A program made the translations under genes and the position numbers. Source: an uncultured Eubacterium sp. (lineage in GTDB: Bacteria; Bacillota; Clostridia; Lachnospirales; Lachnospiraceae). From it: a stretch of DNA of 46,834 nucleotides. This document shows positions 24,638-32,530 of this stretch, one piece after another. Each line of letters begins with the position of its first letter. The first letter of the stretch is position 1. The stretch is from NCBI GenBank assembly GCA_910586445.1, contig CAJUHV010000028.1, positions 1-46,834 on the forward strand, in the 5' to 3' direction. Under the pieces are notes generated by a model. The model worked only from the letters and a program-made list of their open reading frames with translations. It had not been told where the DNA came from and did not search any database.

Positions 24638-27292
24638 TCACTGCATCTGCGACAGCCTCTTTAGCACCTCAGACATCATTTTTTCATATTCTTCCAGCTT
24701 TTTCTTCTCTTCCTCGATCTTCGCCTGCGGCGCTTTGTTTAAGAATTTTTCATTGCTCAGCATGCCGCGTGAACGTGCGAGCTCTTTTTCCAGCCTTGCC
24801 TTATCTTTGTTCAGCCGCCCGATCTCTTTTTCCCGGTCAACCAGCTCTTCTAACGGTATATATGCGGCTGCTCCCGGAATCACGATAGATACGGCATCCT
24901 GCGAGATTCCTTCTTTATCTGCCTGTATGTTTATTTCATCGGCGCAGGTAAAATTCATATAAGTCTCTTTTGCCTGTTCAAACAGATCCCGGATGCGTTC
25001 TTCATCAGACACAATATACAGCTTTGTCTTTCTGCTGTTTGGCACATCCATATCCTTGCGTATAGTACGTACTGCTTTTACAAGATCCTTTACATGCACA
25101 AGCATTTCTTCTTCTGTTTCGCAGTAAAGCTCTTCCTTATACTGCGGCCACTGCTCCAGCATAATGGACTCTTTGTCCGGGTGCAGCGTACAGAAAATTT
25201 CCTCTGTCACAAACGGCATAAACGGATGAAGCATCTTTAGTGCCTCCGTCAAAACCATGCGCAGCGTCCATAAGGCCGCCCCTGCGGACTCCGGCATTGC
25301 ATCGTATTGATAGGTGCGCAGCTTCGCTATCTCAATATACCAGTCACAGAACTCATCCCATATAAAATCATACACCTTCTGCACTGCTATGCCAAGCTCA
25401 TATTTATCCATATTTTCGGTCATATCCTTGGCAAGCGTATTCAATTTTGAAATAATCCACCGGTCTGCCGGCCGTAATGCTTCTTTGGAAGGCTCTGCCA
25501 CTGTCCTGCCCTCCAGGTTCATCATAATAAAGCGTGAAGCATTCCATACCTTATTTGCAAAATTTCTTGCCGCCTCCACGCGCTCCCAGTAAAAACGCAT
25601 GTCATTGCCCGGAGCATTTCCGGTAATCAGCATCAGCCGCAGCGCATCTGCCCCGTATTTGTCTATGACCTCCAACGGGTCTATGCCGTTTCCCAATGAC
25701 TTGCTCATCTTGCGTCCCTGCGAATCACGTACCAGCCCATGGATCAGTACCGTATGGAACGGACATTTTCCTGTCTGCTCATACCCGGAAAATACCATGC
25801 GGATTACCCAGAAGATAATAATGTCATACCCTGTCACAAGTACATCTGTCGGATAAAAATAGTCCATTTCCTCTGTCTGGTCCGGCCACCCCAACGTAGA
25901 AAACGGCCATAATGCAGAAGAAAACCATGTATCCAGCGTATCCGGGTCCTGCTCCATGCCTTCATGCCCGCATTTCGGGCAGGCCTTCGGCGCATCCTCT
26001 GCCTTTGCCACTACCATCTCCCTGCAGTGCGGACAGTAGTATGCCGGTATCCTGTGGCCCCACCACAGCTGCCTGGAAATACACCAGTCCCGGATGCCCT
26101 CCAGCCAGTGCAGGTACGTTTTCTCGAAGCGTTCCGGCACAAATTTTAAATCTCCGTTTTTTACCGCCGCTATCGCAGGCTTTGCCATCTCTTCCATAGA
26201 TACAAACCACTGCGGCTTTGCCATCGGCTCTACAGTCGTCTTACAGCGGTCATGTGTGCCGACTGCGTGCTCGTGGTCTTCTACACATGCTAAAAGCCCT
26301 GCCTCATCCAGATCCTTTACAAGCGCCTCACGGCATGCGTAACGGTCCATGCCTGCATACTTTCCGGCATTTTCATTCATCGTGGCATCGTCATTCATCA
26401 CATTTACCAGCTCCAGATTGTGACGCCTGCCGACTTCAAAATCGTTCGGATCATGTGCCGGAGTGATTTTTACGCATCCGGTACCAAATTCCATATCTAC
26501 ATATTCATCTGCAACAACCGGAATCTCCTTATTGACTACCGGCAGTATCAGTTTCCTGCCGATCAGGTCATGATAGCGTTCATCCGACGGATGTACTGCT
26601 ACTGCCGTATCACCGAACATCGTCTCCGGACGGGTTGTTGCGATCTCTACATACCTGTTCTCTTCGCCTGCAACCGGATATTTGATATGCCAGAAATGCC
26701 CCTTTTGGTCTTCATGCTCTACCTCTGCATCTGATATAGAGGTCTTACATACCGGACACCAGTTGATAATACGTTTCCCCTTATAAATATAACCTTTATT
26801 ATATAAACGGATGAATACTTCTTCTACTGCTTTTGTACATCCTTCATCCATCGTAAAGCGTTCTCTCTGCCAGTCAGCGGCAGAACCCATGCGCTTTAAC
26901 TGCCTGATAATGCGTCCGCCATACTCTTCTTTCCATTCCCACGCTTTTTCCAAAAAGCCTTCCCTGCCGAGGTCATTTTTATCAATGCCTTTTTCTTTCA
27001 GGGCATCAGTCACCCGGACCTCTGTTGCGATCGCAGCATGGTCTGTGCCCGGCTGCCATAAAGTATTATATCCCTGCATTTTTTTATACCGGATCAAAAT
27101 ATCCTGCATTGTATTGTCAAATGCATGGCCCATATGGAGCTGTCCGGTTACATTCGGCGGAGGCATCACAATTGTAAAAGGCTTTCTGCTGCGGTCAGCT
27201 TCCGCATGAAAATAGCCGTTTTCCTCCCATTTCTTATAGAGGCGCTCTTCCATTCCGTCTGGATTGTATGTCTTTGCTAATTCTCTGCTCAT
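24638..27292 (-). CDS. valS: Valyl-tRNA synthetase
   Basis: An 884-residue class Ia synthetase that charges tRNA-Val. It has the HIGH-type motif PPPNVTGQLHMGHA (about residue 48), the KMSKS motif GRKMSKSLGN (about 525) and a zinc-binding pair CPHC/CPKC. The CP1 editing domain covers about 190-340 (TTRPETMFGDTAVAVHP), followed by an anticodon-binding domain and a C-terminal coiled coil (LNKDKARLEKELARSR onward). Length and order are standard. Expression is controlled by the T-box leader upstream. Confidence 0.97.
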   Translation of the reverse strand: MSRELAKTYNPDGMEERLYKKWEENGYFHAEADRSRKPFTIVMPPPNVTGQLHMGHAFDNTMQDILIRYKKMQGYNTLWQPGTDHAAIATEVRVTDALKEKGIDKNDLGREGFLEKAWEWKEEYGGRIIRQLKRMGSAADWQRERFTMDEGCTKAVEEVFIRLYNKGYIYKGKRIINWCPVCKTSISDAEVEHEDQKGHFWHIKYPVAGEENRYVEIATTRPETMFGDTAVAVHPSDERYHDLIGRKLILPVVNKEIPVVADEYVDMEFGTGCVKITPAHDPNDFEVGRRHNLELVNVMNDDATMNENAGKYAGMDRYACREALVKDLDEAGLLACVEDHEHAVGTHDRCKTTVEPMAKPQWFVSMEEMAKPAIAAVKNGDLKFVPERFEKTYLHWLEGIRDWCISRQLWWGHRIPAYYCPHCREMVVAKAEDAPKACPKCGHEGMEQDPDTLDTWFSSALWPFSTLGWPDQTEEMDYFYPTDVLVTGYDIIIFWVIRMVFSGYEQTGKCPFHTVLIHGLVRDSQGRKMSKSLGNGIDPLEVIDKYGADALRLMLITGNAPGNDMRFYWERVEAARNFANKVWNASRFIMMNLEGRTVAEPSKEALRPADRWIISKLNTLAKDMTENMDKYELGIAVQKVYDFIWDEFCDWYIEIAKLRTYQYDAMPESAGAALWTLRMVLTEALKMLHPFMPFVTEEIFCTLHPDKESIMLEQWPQYKEELYCETEEEMLVHVKDLVKAVRTIRKDMDVPNSRKTKLYIVSDEERIRDLFEQAKETYMNFTCADEINIQADKEGISQDAVSIVIPGAAAYIPLEELVDREKEIGRLNKDKARLEKELARSRGMLSNEKFLNKAPQAKIEEEKKKLEEYEKMMSEVLKRLSQMQ

Positions 27293-27344
27293 AAAATACC
27301 ATTCCTTTCCTAATCCTTATCCTAATATCCTAAAATAAATAAAA

Positions 27345-27690
27345 CAAAAAAAGCCCCTGCAGCAAGACAGCTGCAAAGGGCGAATAAGCGCGGTACCACC
27401 TTTTCTTTAATAGAAGCACATGAAAAGTACATGCTTTTATCATCTCTAAAGTCCGATAACGGGGACAAAGCGGGGCTGCCTACTATCTGGTATTTTTATG
27501 CGATCTGCCACCTCGATATGATCTGTCACTTTTGTACGATCTGCCACTTCCATACGATCAACACTCCAGACTCATTCAGCTGCCCGGTTCAAAAGCTACC
27601 TTCCACCATCCGTGTTTTAGATCATCTTTCAGCCCATGAATGATCCTCTCTGCTAAGCGTAATAGTGTACTCCTCTTTCTCATAACCTGT
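27345..27690 (-). promoter_or_regulatory. T-box riboswitch controlling valS
   Basis: On the minus strand the leader holds the T-box core AAGGTGGTACCGCG (about 27389-27402), followed by an intrinsic terminator: stem GCCCTTTGCAGC / GCTGCAGGGGC and a T-run at 27345-27381. Upstream are an AGAGAGG stretch and a Stem I whose base pairs ACACT with AGTGT. A GTC triplet in GAGTC (27569-27573 on the plus strand) fits a valine specifier. Uncharged tRNA-Val should favour the antiterminator and allow valS transcription. The 5' boundary is approximate. The linker holds an unusual tandem 18-nt repeat, listed separately. Confidence 0.93.
27484..27559 (-). repeat. 18-nt tandem repeat inside the valS T-box leader
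   Basis: GATC occurs on the plus strand at 27502, 27520, 27538 and 27556, exactly 18 bp apart, with a partial fifth unit (TATC at 27484). On the minus strand the units are GATCGTATGGAAGTGGCA, GATCGTACAAAAGTGACA, GATCATATCGAGGTGGCA and GATCGCATAAAAATACCA. The array lies between Stem I with its specifier and the antiterminator. T-box linkers are not normally made of tandem repeats. Confidence 0.9.
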
Positions 27691-27771
27691 TATTATTCAT
27701 TTATCATTTTAATCTAATCTGATTTGATTTAATCTAATCCAATCTATTTAAACATAATAAAGAGGTTTTTT

Positions 27772-28344
27772 CTAATTGTCAAGTACATTTTTAGAAATAT
27801 GCCCGATGTATTCCTCCCACCGGCTGTATACCTGCTCATCCGTCTCACAGCTATATGTACGGCGCATGTCTTCCACCAGCTGGTAAAGCGGAATATGCTG
27901 CGCAAACGCATAGGCGATCAGGTCTTCTGGCAGCTGCGCCTCCCTGCAGTCCTCTTTTGGAATCAGCTCTTTCAGCCGCGTAATCAGGCGGCCCATTTGG
28001 GGCATATAATAGGTCTGAATCTTGCTCATATATAAAATCGCCTCCGCCTTATGGTAAATATGCGCATCATCATTTCTGTCTTTTAACATCTCGAGCCATA
28101 TCCCGTCATGATCCAGCAGATCCTGCGCTGCTGCTATTTTGATGATCTCCCGCGGCGACCCTGTTTTTGCCTCATACATTCCCAAGTCTTCAAACAAATA
28201 CACCTTGAGTGTCTTCCATGCCAGTTCAAACATCCGGTCAAAATCTGCAGTCGCAGCTGATATGTTTCTATCCGATAGATCTGTCATATCCAGATATCCT
28301 GCCAGCGTCTGATACTGGCGTTTCAGCTGTTCAAACTTTTTCAT
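27772..28344 (-). CDS. HepT-like HEPN toxin with C-terminal extension
   Basis: A 190-residue protein of the nucleotidyltransferase substrate-binding (HI0074/HepT) family. The HEPN catalytic motif RX4HXY is Arg90-NDDA-His95-Ile-Tyr97. In characterised MntA-HepT pairs the antitoxin adds AMP to this Tyr. Known family members are about 130-150 aa; this one has roughly 50 more C-terminal residues (EDLIAYAFAQHIPLYQ, then a Trp-Glu-Glu segment) of unknown role. The start at 28344 overlaps mntA by 14 nt. The gene is followed by the valS leader. Confidence 0.85.
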   Translation of the reverse strand: MKKFEQLKRQYQTLAGYLDMTDLSDRNISAATADFDRMFELAWKTLKVYLFEDLGMYEAKTGSPREIIKIAAAQDLLDHDGIWLEMLKDRNDDAHIYHKAEAILYMSKIQTYYMPQMGRLITRLKELIPKEDCREAQLPEDLIAYAFAQHIPLYQLVEDMRRTYSCETDEQVYSRWEEYIGHISKNVLDN

Positions 28345-28630
28345 AGAGCACCACACCATCCTTCGCTATCTCGCTGCGCAGATCATCCGATACGCTGATT
28401 CCACCCATATCTACGATATCAAACCGAAGCAGCGTCATCACCTGCTCTTCGACCGCTTCTTGAAAATCCAGATATGCGCCTGCCCCTTTGATCCCCCACA
28501 CTGCCAGGTCTATATCGCTTCTTTTATGATTATTTCCACGTGCACGTGAACCGAACAGCACCAATTTTTCCACATCAAATAACTGTGCCAGCTCGCACAG
28601 CTTATGCAGTATATGTAATTCTAAATCCAT
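28331..28630 (-). CDS. MntA-like nucleotidyltransferase antitoxin
   Basis: A 99-residue minimal nucleotidyltransferase. The motif GSRARGNNHKRSDID (Gly27-Ser28, Asp39, Asp41) is an exact GSX10DXD match, and a third acidic residue lies in RFDIVD. In the type VII toxin-antitoxin system MntA AMPylates HepT to silence it. The start at 28630 follows GGGGGATCT; a longer in-frame start exists 5 codons upstream. It is translationally coupled to the HEPN gene. Confidence 0.88.
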   Translation of the reverse strand: MDLELHILHKLCELAQLFDVEKLVLFGSRARGNNHKRSDIDLAVWGIKGAGAYLDFQEAVEEQVMTLLRFDIVDMGGISVSDDLRSEIAKDGVVLYEKV

Positions 28631-28706
28631 AGATCCCCCGATCATCGGCCTGACACCAATATTTTCCGAAATATTATTTTATCGTTTAATATCTATGCAT
28701 ATTAAT

Positions 28707-29048
28707 TCAAACACGCTCAAGGACAGCGGGCATCTGCACCCAGATATCCTGTTCCTTTCGTCCCATCCGAAGCAGCTCCGCCATCTGGCCGTCATATTCA
28801 TCCGAGACTTTGTATTCCTTTAAAAGCTTTACCAGATAGGACTCCTGCTCATTCAGCGGCTTATAGGATTCGAACAGCGGCTTCAGAAATGCCGACAGCT
28901 CATCCGGCCTTAATTCTGGCTGCGGCTGCGCCCCGGCCAGTCTGCACAGCAGGCCGGCCGCATAATAATATTCATAATTCCCCATCATAATGGATTGGTT
29001 TAATCTGCACTTAATAATAACGCTCTGTCTTGCCAATATAAGCTCCAT
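28707..29048 (-). CDS. Hypothetical 113-aa protein downstream of spoVAB
   Basis: A 113-residue soluble protein that begins MELILARQSVIIKCRLNQSI and is largely helical after residue 25 (YYYAAGLLCRLAG, then an acidic helical part). No family is recognised. I chose the ATG at 29048 because AGAGGAGC precedes it; the longer in-frame ORF would read back into spoVAB in another frame. A consensus promoter lies just upstream. Its last codons (ERV-stop) fall in a 13-bp match to the end of the palindromic element at 733-912. Confidence 0.6.
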   Translation of the reverse strand: MELILARQSVIIKCRLNQSIMMGNYEYYYAAGLLCRLAGAQPQPELRPDELSAFLKPLFESYKPLNEQESYLVKLLKEYKVSDEYDGQMAELLRMGRKEQDIWVQMPAVLERV

Positions 29049-29105
29049 ATCGCTGCTCCTCTCTAGACATGCATGTTCCTGCCAGAACGCCTGCCTATGC
29101 AGCAT

Positions 29106-29134
29106 ATTATAAAATCCGAATGCCTCTTTGTCAA
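29106..29134 (-). promoter_or_regulatory. Consensus sigma-A promoter before the 113-aa gene
   Basis: On the minus strand: TTGACA (29129-29134), a 17-bp spacer, TATAAT (29106-29111), all consensus. It sits just past the spoVAB stop, so the 113-aa gene is likely expressed in vegetative cells independently of the spoVA genes. Confidence 0.85.
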
Positions 29135-29170
29135 TCCGGCAATTGCAGTGTATGGAAGGCGCACGTCCTG

Positions 29171-29602
29171 CTACTGGCCTTCCCCAAAGCCCCGCATGAA
29201 ATAAAACAAGGCTCCCGCCATCTTTCCGACCGCAGCCGCAGACAAAATCCACTCCATTCCGATTTTCAGCTTCATGCGCCGGTACATAATCGGATATACG
29301 TCTATAATCTCTGCCAGTGCAACTGCCAGACAGCCGACAAAAATACCCGCGCTTAATCCAAACGCACCTAAAAATACACGCCCAAGCGGCAGCTGGATAT
29401 CCGAAAATACAGATATAATATTTCCCGCCATGCCGCCTGCAATCGTCGCATTTTCATATGTCATCACCCTGCCTGCGGTCTTTGATTTGCCTGCCATCTG
29501 GGGTATGATTCCCAGCTTTACCGCAAATGCAAATGAACCCGACGCTACCGAAACCCCGCATACAAGCCCTATAAACCCCAAAAACAAATGATTAATCCAC
29601 AT
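29171..29602 (-). CDS. spoVAB: Stage V sporulation protein AB
   Basis: A 143-residue, multi-pass membrane protein matching SpoVAB in size and pattern: four or five TMs, FLGFIGLVCGVSVASGSFAF at the start and GVFVGCLAVALAEIIDVYP-like text (here GIFVGCLAVALAEIID) near residue 100. It is part of the machinery that moves Ca-dipicolinate across the inner spore membrane. I chose the ATG at 29602, which overlaps spoVAA by 11 nt. Other spoVA genes (AC, AD, AE) are not next to it in this window. Confidence 0.85.
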   Translation of the reverse strand: MWINHLFLGFIGLVCGVSVASGSFAFAVKLGIIPQMAGKSKTAGRVMTYENATIAGGMAGNIISVFSDIQLPLGRVFLGAFGLSAGIFVGCLAVALAEIIDVYPIMYRRMKLKIGMEWILSAAAVGKMAGALFYFMRGFGEGQ

Positions 29603-30245
29603 CCATGCTCTTCCCTTCTCTGCTGGCATTTTCAATAAAGGTATCATCCACATCCTGCTCATATTTGCGCATCTCGACCTGAATCGGCGTCGGATCATGT
29701 GTCACCTTCTTTTTGCCTATGTGATTGTAAAAGATCATAATGCCGATCGGCATGCCGATCGCATAACAGATCTCCAGCTCTGTCACCCCGTCCGACTCCC
29801 TGCCGATCACCTGACTGTACAGCTGCTTAAACACATCTGCTACAGCCACGTCGTTATTAAAGGTCATAATCGTAAATGCCGCTCCAAAAAAAATCACAAT
29901 ACATAATGCAGCCGTTTTTACAATGTCCAATGCCTTATGCTCCTGCACATCTGCATTGCATTCCACTATAAAATCAGACTCTCCGATATTCTGCACTTCC
30001 AAGTCCGGATAATCCTCATGTATCTGCTGGATAATGCTTAATATGGAAAACACCTGTATTCTCTGCTTTTTCTGCTTCTGCGAATCTTTTTCTTGAAAAG
30101 TGAATATTTTTTTCTGCTTTAGCTGTCTTAAAACAGCCGTATTTGTACATTCCATGGATGCAATATCCTGAAGGTGCACCTGCACATCCTGCACTACTAC
30201 ATTTCTGTCTATTTTCAGATAAAGTGTATCTGGTGCTGCTGCCAT
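29592..30245 (-). CDS. spoVAA: Stage V sporulation protein AA
   Basis: A 217-residue protein with the SpoVAA layout: an N-terminal soluble domain (TLYLKIDRNVVVQDVQVHLQDI start; residues about 1-120) and two C-terminal membrane helices (about 125-145 and 170-190). It cooperates with SpoVAB in dipicolinate handling. I chose the ATG at 30245 because AGAAAGGAAC lies about 10 nt upstream. It follows a 57-aa membrane protein gene by 38 nt, all under the sigma-G-like promoter at 30522-30551. Confidence 0.87.
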   Translation of the reverse strand: MAAAPDTLYLKIDRNVVVQDVQVHLQDIASMECTNTAVLRQLKQKKIFTFQEKDSQKQKKQRIQVFSILSIIQQIHEDYPDLEVQNIGESDFIVECNADVQEHKALDIVKTAALCIVIFFGAAFTIMTFNNDVAVADVFKQLYSQVIGRESDGVTELEICYAIGMPIGIMIFYNHIGKKKVTHDPTPIQVEMRKYEQDVDDTFIENASREGKSMDVD

Positions 30246-30283
30246 TGCTGTCTGTTCCTTTCTAACTCTTTTTGCATATAGGC

Positions 30284-30457
30284 TTAGTACTCCACGCTGC
30301 ATGTCACTGCGTCTGTTTCCCATTCCACATTTTTTACAAAAGTCCCTTTCTCTATGCTTTCTTCCTTTTGATAAATCGTCATATAATAATATATACCGCC
30401 TGCTACCGCAATTACCAAAATTACGAACAGGCACATCCGATAGACTAATTTTCCCAT
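30284..30457 (-). CDS. 57-aa single-pass membrane protein, first gene of the spoVA operon
   Basis: A 57-codon ORF, MGKLVYRMCLFVILVIAVAGG... ending DAVTCSVEY, with ribosome binding site AAAGAAAGG. Residues 7-26 form one TM helix; about 30 polar residues follow, rich in Glu and Lys, with one Cys near the end. No family is recognised. It lies between the sigma-G-like promoter and spoVAA, so it is probably made in the forespore. Confidence 0.75.
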   Translation of the reverse strand: MGKLVYRMCLFVILVIAVAGGIYYYMTIYQKEESIEKGTFVKNVEWETDAVTCSVEY

Positions 30458-30521
30458 AGCACGCCTGCCTTTCTTTTCTGCCCTTTTCTATCCTGTTCTG
30501 TCACATAAGAGGATCTGCGGA

Positions 30522-30551
30522 TAGTATGTCCCTATTTTTTTATTATATTCC
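30522..30551 (-). promoter_or_regulatory. Sigma-G-type forespore promoter of the spoVA operon
   Basis: On the minus strand: GGAATA (30546-30551), 17-bp spacer, CATACTA (30522-30528). CATACTA is the sigma-G -10 consensus and GAATA fits its GMATR -35. In Bacillus subtilis spoVA is transcribed by sigma-G, so the match agrees with the gene content. The predicted leader is about 60 nt. Confidence 0.8.
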
Positions 30552-30613
30552 AAACAATAGAAAGCACACTGCAAAAACTTTCTATACAAAAACTATATTT
30601 TTTTAATAACCGC

Positions 30614-30642
30614 TTGCAATAACTGTATAAATTGCATAAAAT
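30614..30642 (+). promoter_or_regulatory. Promoter of the YhcH/YjgK/YiaL gene
   Basis: -35 TTGCAA (30614-30619), 17-bp spacer, -10 TAAAAT (30637-30642). It is divergent from the sigma-G-like promoter about 60 bp away. Confidence 0.6.
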
Positions 30643-30700
30643 TAAATTTATAACAATATAAGAGGCTGTGCCCCCCCATTTTCTAAAGAAAGGAAAAATT

Positions 30701-31156
30701 ATGCTGACAACAAATCTAGATCTAGCCGAAAAATACGACTATCTTTCCGAAAAATTTAAAAAAGCTTATGATTTCTTAAAGACACAGGATTTAAACACCC
30801 TGCCTGTTGGAACAATCGAAATTGATGGCAGAGATATTTTTGCAAGCGTGCAGGAATACGACACTGTACCTTGGGATCAAATCCCGTTCGAAGCACATAA
30901 CAAATATTTTGATATCCAGTACATCGTTTCCGGCCGGGAGCTGTTTGGATACGCCAAGCGTGGCTCCTTAAAAGAAACCGCGCCTTATAACGACAGCTAC
31001 GATGTCATACTGTTTCATGAACCGGAAAGCTGCAGCAGGATTCTTTTAGAAGCCGGCGACTTTGCCATTGTGCCGCCGGAAGATGCCCACAAGCCTAAAT
31101 GTATGGCAGACCAGAGTTCACATGTCCGTAAAGTCGTCATAAAGGTACTTGTATAA
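30701..31156 (+). CDS. YhcH/YjgK/YiaL family (DUF386) protein
   Basis: A 151-residue cupin-fold protein. Family text includes FEAHNKYFDIQYIVSGRE and FAIVPPEDAHKPKC, carrying the His and Glu residues that bind a metal in this family. Relatives include EbgC-like and sialic-acid-associated proteins (YhcH) and are thought to act on sugars, possibly as anomerases or epimerases. Here it stands alone between strong terminators, with no sugar genes nearby. I chose the ATG at 30701 because AAAGAAAGGA precedes it. Confidence 0.88.
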   Translation: MLTTNLDLAEKYDYLSEKFKKAYDFLKTQDLNTLPVGTIEIDGRDIFASVQEYDTVPWDQIPFEAHNKYFDIQYIVSGRELFGYAKRGSLKETAPYNDSYDVILFHEPESCSRILLEAGDFAIVPPEDAHKPKCMADQSSHVRKVVIKVLV

Positions 31157-31170
31157 TCCTGATTTATTAT

Positions 31171-31205
31171 ACAAAAGAAGGTTCGCTGCACAGACCTTCT
31201 TTTGT
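31171..31205. terminator. Terminator hairpin after the DUF386 gene
   Basis: A 12-bp stem ACAAAAGAAGGT / ACCTTCTTTTGT with an 11-nt loop, with T-rich sequence on both sides. It lies 15 bp after the stop codon at 31156. Confidence 0.75.
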
Positions 31206-31230
31206 CTTGTAACTTTCATTGTTATGAACA

Positions 31231-31275
31231 AAACACTCCCTGGCAGCATTTGATCTGCTGCCCGGGAGTGTTTTT
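31231..31275. terminator. Second hairpin terminator, probably bidirectional
   Basis: The outer stem is AAACACTCCC / GGGAGTGTTT, with an inner GGCAGCA / TGCTGCC stem and TTTTT on the plus side. On the minus strand the T-run is shorter. It separates the DUF386 gene from the convergent coaBC. Confidence 0.8.
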
Positions 31276-31307
31276 ATTATCTTTCGGCTTTGCACAGGCA
31301 TACCGCC

Positions 31308-32507
31308 TCAGCCGTTTCCACGCATTTTATTTAAAATCTCATCAAATACTGCGCCTGCTGCCTCATCCTTGCTCATTTTAGGCAGCTGCTTTTCGCCCTG
31401 CTCTGTAATGATTGTCACAATGTTGGTATCCGTTCCAAATCCTGCACCTTCCATGCGCAGATGGTTTGCTACAATCATATCCAGATGCTTTTTCGCCAGC
31501 TTTGCCCTTGAATTTTCAAGCATATGCTCTGTCTCCATTGAAAAACCACACAGAAACTGATGCTTTTTTCTGGCAGACATGCTGCCTAAAATATCCTTAG
31601 TGCGCTCCAGCTCCAATACGCTTGAGTCATCCTTTTTCTTAATCTTTTCAGCAGCAGGATGTGCAGGCCGGTAGTCTGCCACGGCGGCTGCCATCACGAC
31701 GATATCCTGTCCGTCAAAGCATGCCTCCACTGCCTCATACATCTCCTGCGCTGAGCCCGCCTGCCTTACATCCGCATACAGCGGAGGCTGCAGGCTGACC
31801 GGGCCTGTCACCAGCGTTACACTGGCACCTCTTAATACGGCATTGCGCGCCAGCGCATACCCCATCTTTCCTGTCGAATGGTTTGTAATATACCTGACCG
31901 GATCAATAGGCTCCCTCGTCGGCCCTGCAGTAATCAGCACCTTTTTCCCTGCCAGATCCTTTTCAAATGCTGCTTCGTATAAAAGATACTCCAAAAGCTC
32001 CTGCGGCTCGGGCATTTTGCCTTTTCCGGTATCCCCGCATGCCAGATAACCGCTTACAGGCTCTACCACACGGTATCCCAGAGATTTTATCTTGATTAAA
32101 TTTTCCTGTGTTGCTGCATGATCATACATGCGGGTGTTCATTGCCGGTACGACGTATACCGGACCTGTTACCGCAAGCATTGTCGTAGACAGCATGTCGT
32201 CCGCAATCCCATGCGCCAGCTTGGCAATGATATTGGCAGAGGCAGGCGCAATCATGACAGCATCCGCCTCGCGCGCCATGGCTATGTGCGCTACATGATA
32301 TCCGCTGCTGCGGTCAAATACATCGTCCACGACCCTGTTTCCGGTCAGCGCCTCAAATACATGCGGAGAAATCATCTTCTCTGCATTCTGCGTCATAATC
32401 ACATGTACATCCGCATGCAGCTTTGCAAGCATGCTGGCTAATCCCGCTGCCTTATAAGCAGCAATCCCGCCGGTCACTCCGAGCAGTATATTTTTTCCTG
32501 TAAGCAT
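31308..32507 (-). CDS. coaBC: Bifunctional phosphopantothenoylcysteine decarboxylase/ligase
   Basis: A 399-residue enzyme for two steps of coenzyme A synthesis. The N-terminal flavin decarboxylase (CoaC) has the fold start GGIAAYKA, the active-site His in HIAMAREADAV, the PAMNTRMY motif and the Cys of GYLACGDTGKGKM. The C-terminal CTP-dependent ligase (CoaB) starts near residue 188 with KVLITAGPTREPIDPVRYI and has the Lys-rich loop AAEKIKKKD. The ATG follows AAGGAGGCAGCT. Length is standard. The hemerythrin gene lies 23 nt upstream and may share a transcript. Confidence 0.97.
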   Translation of the reverse strand: MLTGKNILLGVTGGIAAYKAAGLASMLAKLHADVHVIMTQNAEKMISPHVFEALTGNRVVDDVFDRSSGYHVAHIAMAREADAVMIAPASANIIAKLAHGIADDMLSTTMLAVTGPVYVVPAMNTRMYDHAATQENLIKIKSLGYRVVEPVSGYLACGDTGKGKMPEPQELLEYLLYEAAFEKDLAGKKVLITAGPTREPIDPVRYITNHSTGKMGYALARNAVLRGASVTLVTGPVSLQPPLYADVRQAGSAQEMYEAVEACFDGQDIVVMAAAVADYRPAHPAAEKIKKKDDSSVLELERTKDILGSMSARKKHQFLCGFSMETEHMLENSRAKLAKKHLDMIVANHLRMEGAGFGTDTNIVTIITEQGEKQLPKMSKDEAAGAVFDEILNKMRGNG

Positions 32508-32530
32508 AGCTGCCTCCTTACCAAAGACTT

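Noticed and set aside
27700..27771. AATCTAATC-like repeats before the T-box as an operator
   Set aside because: Low-complexity A/T-rich sequence with loose copies; no fixed spacing that I could establish.
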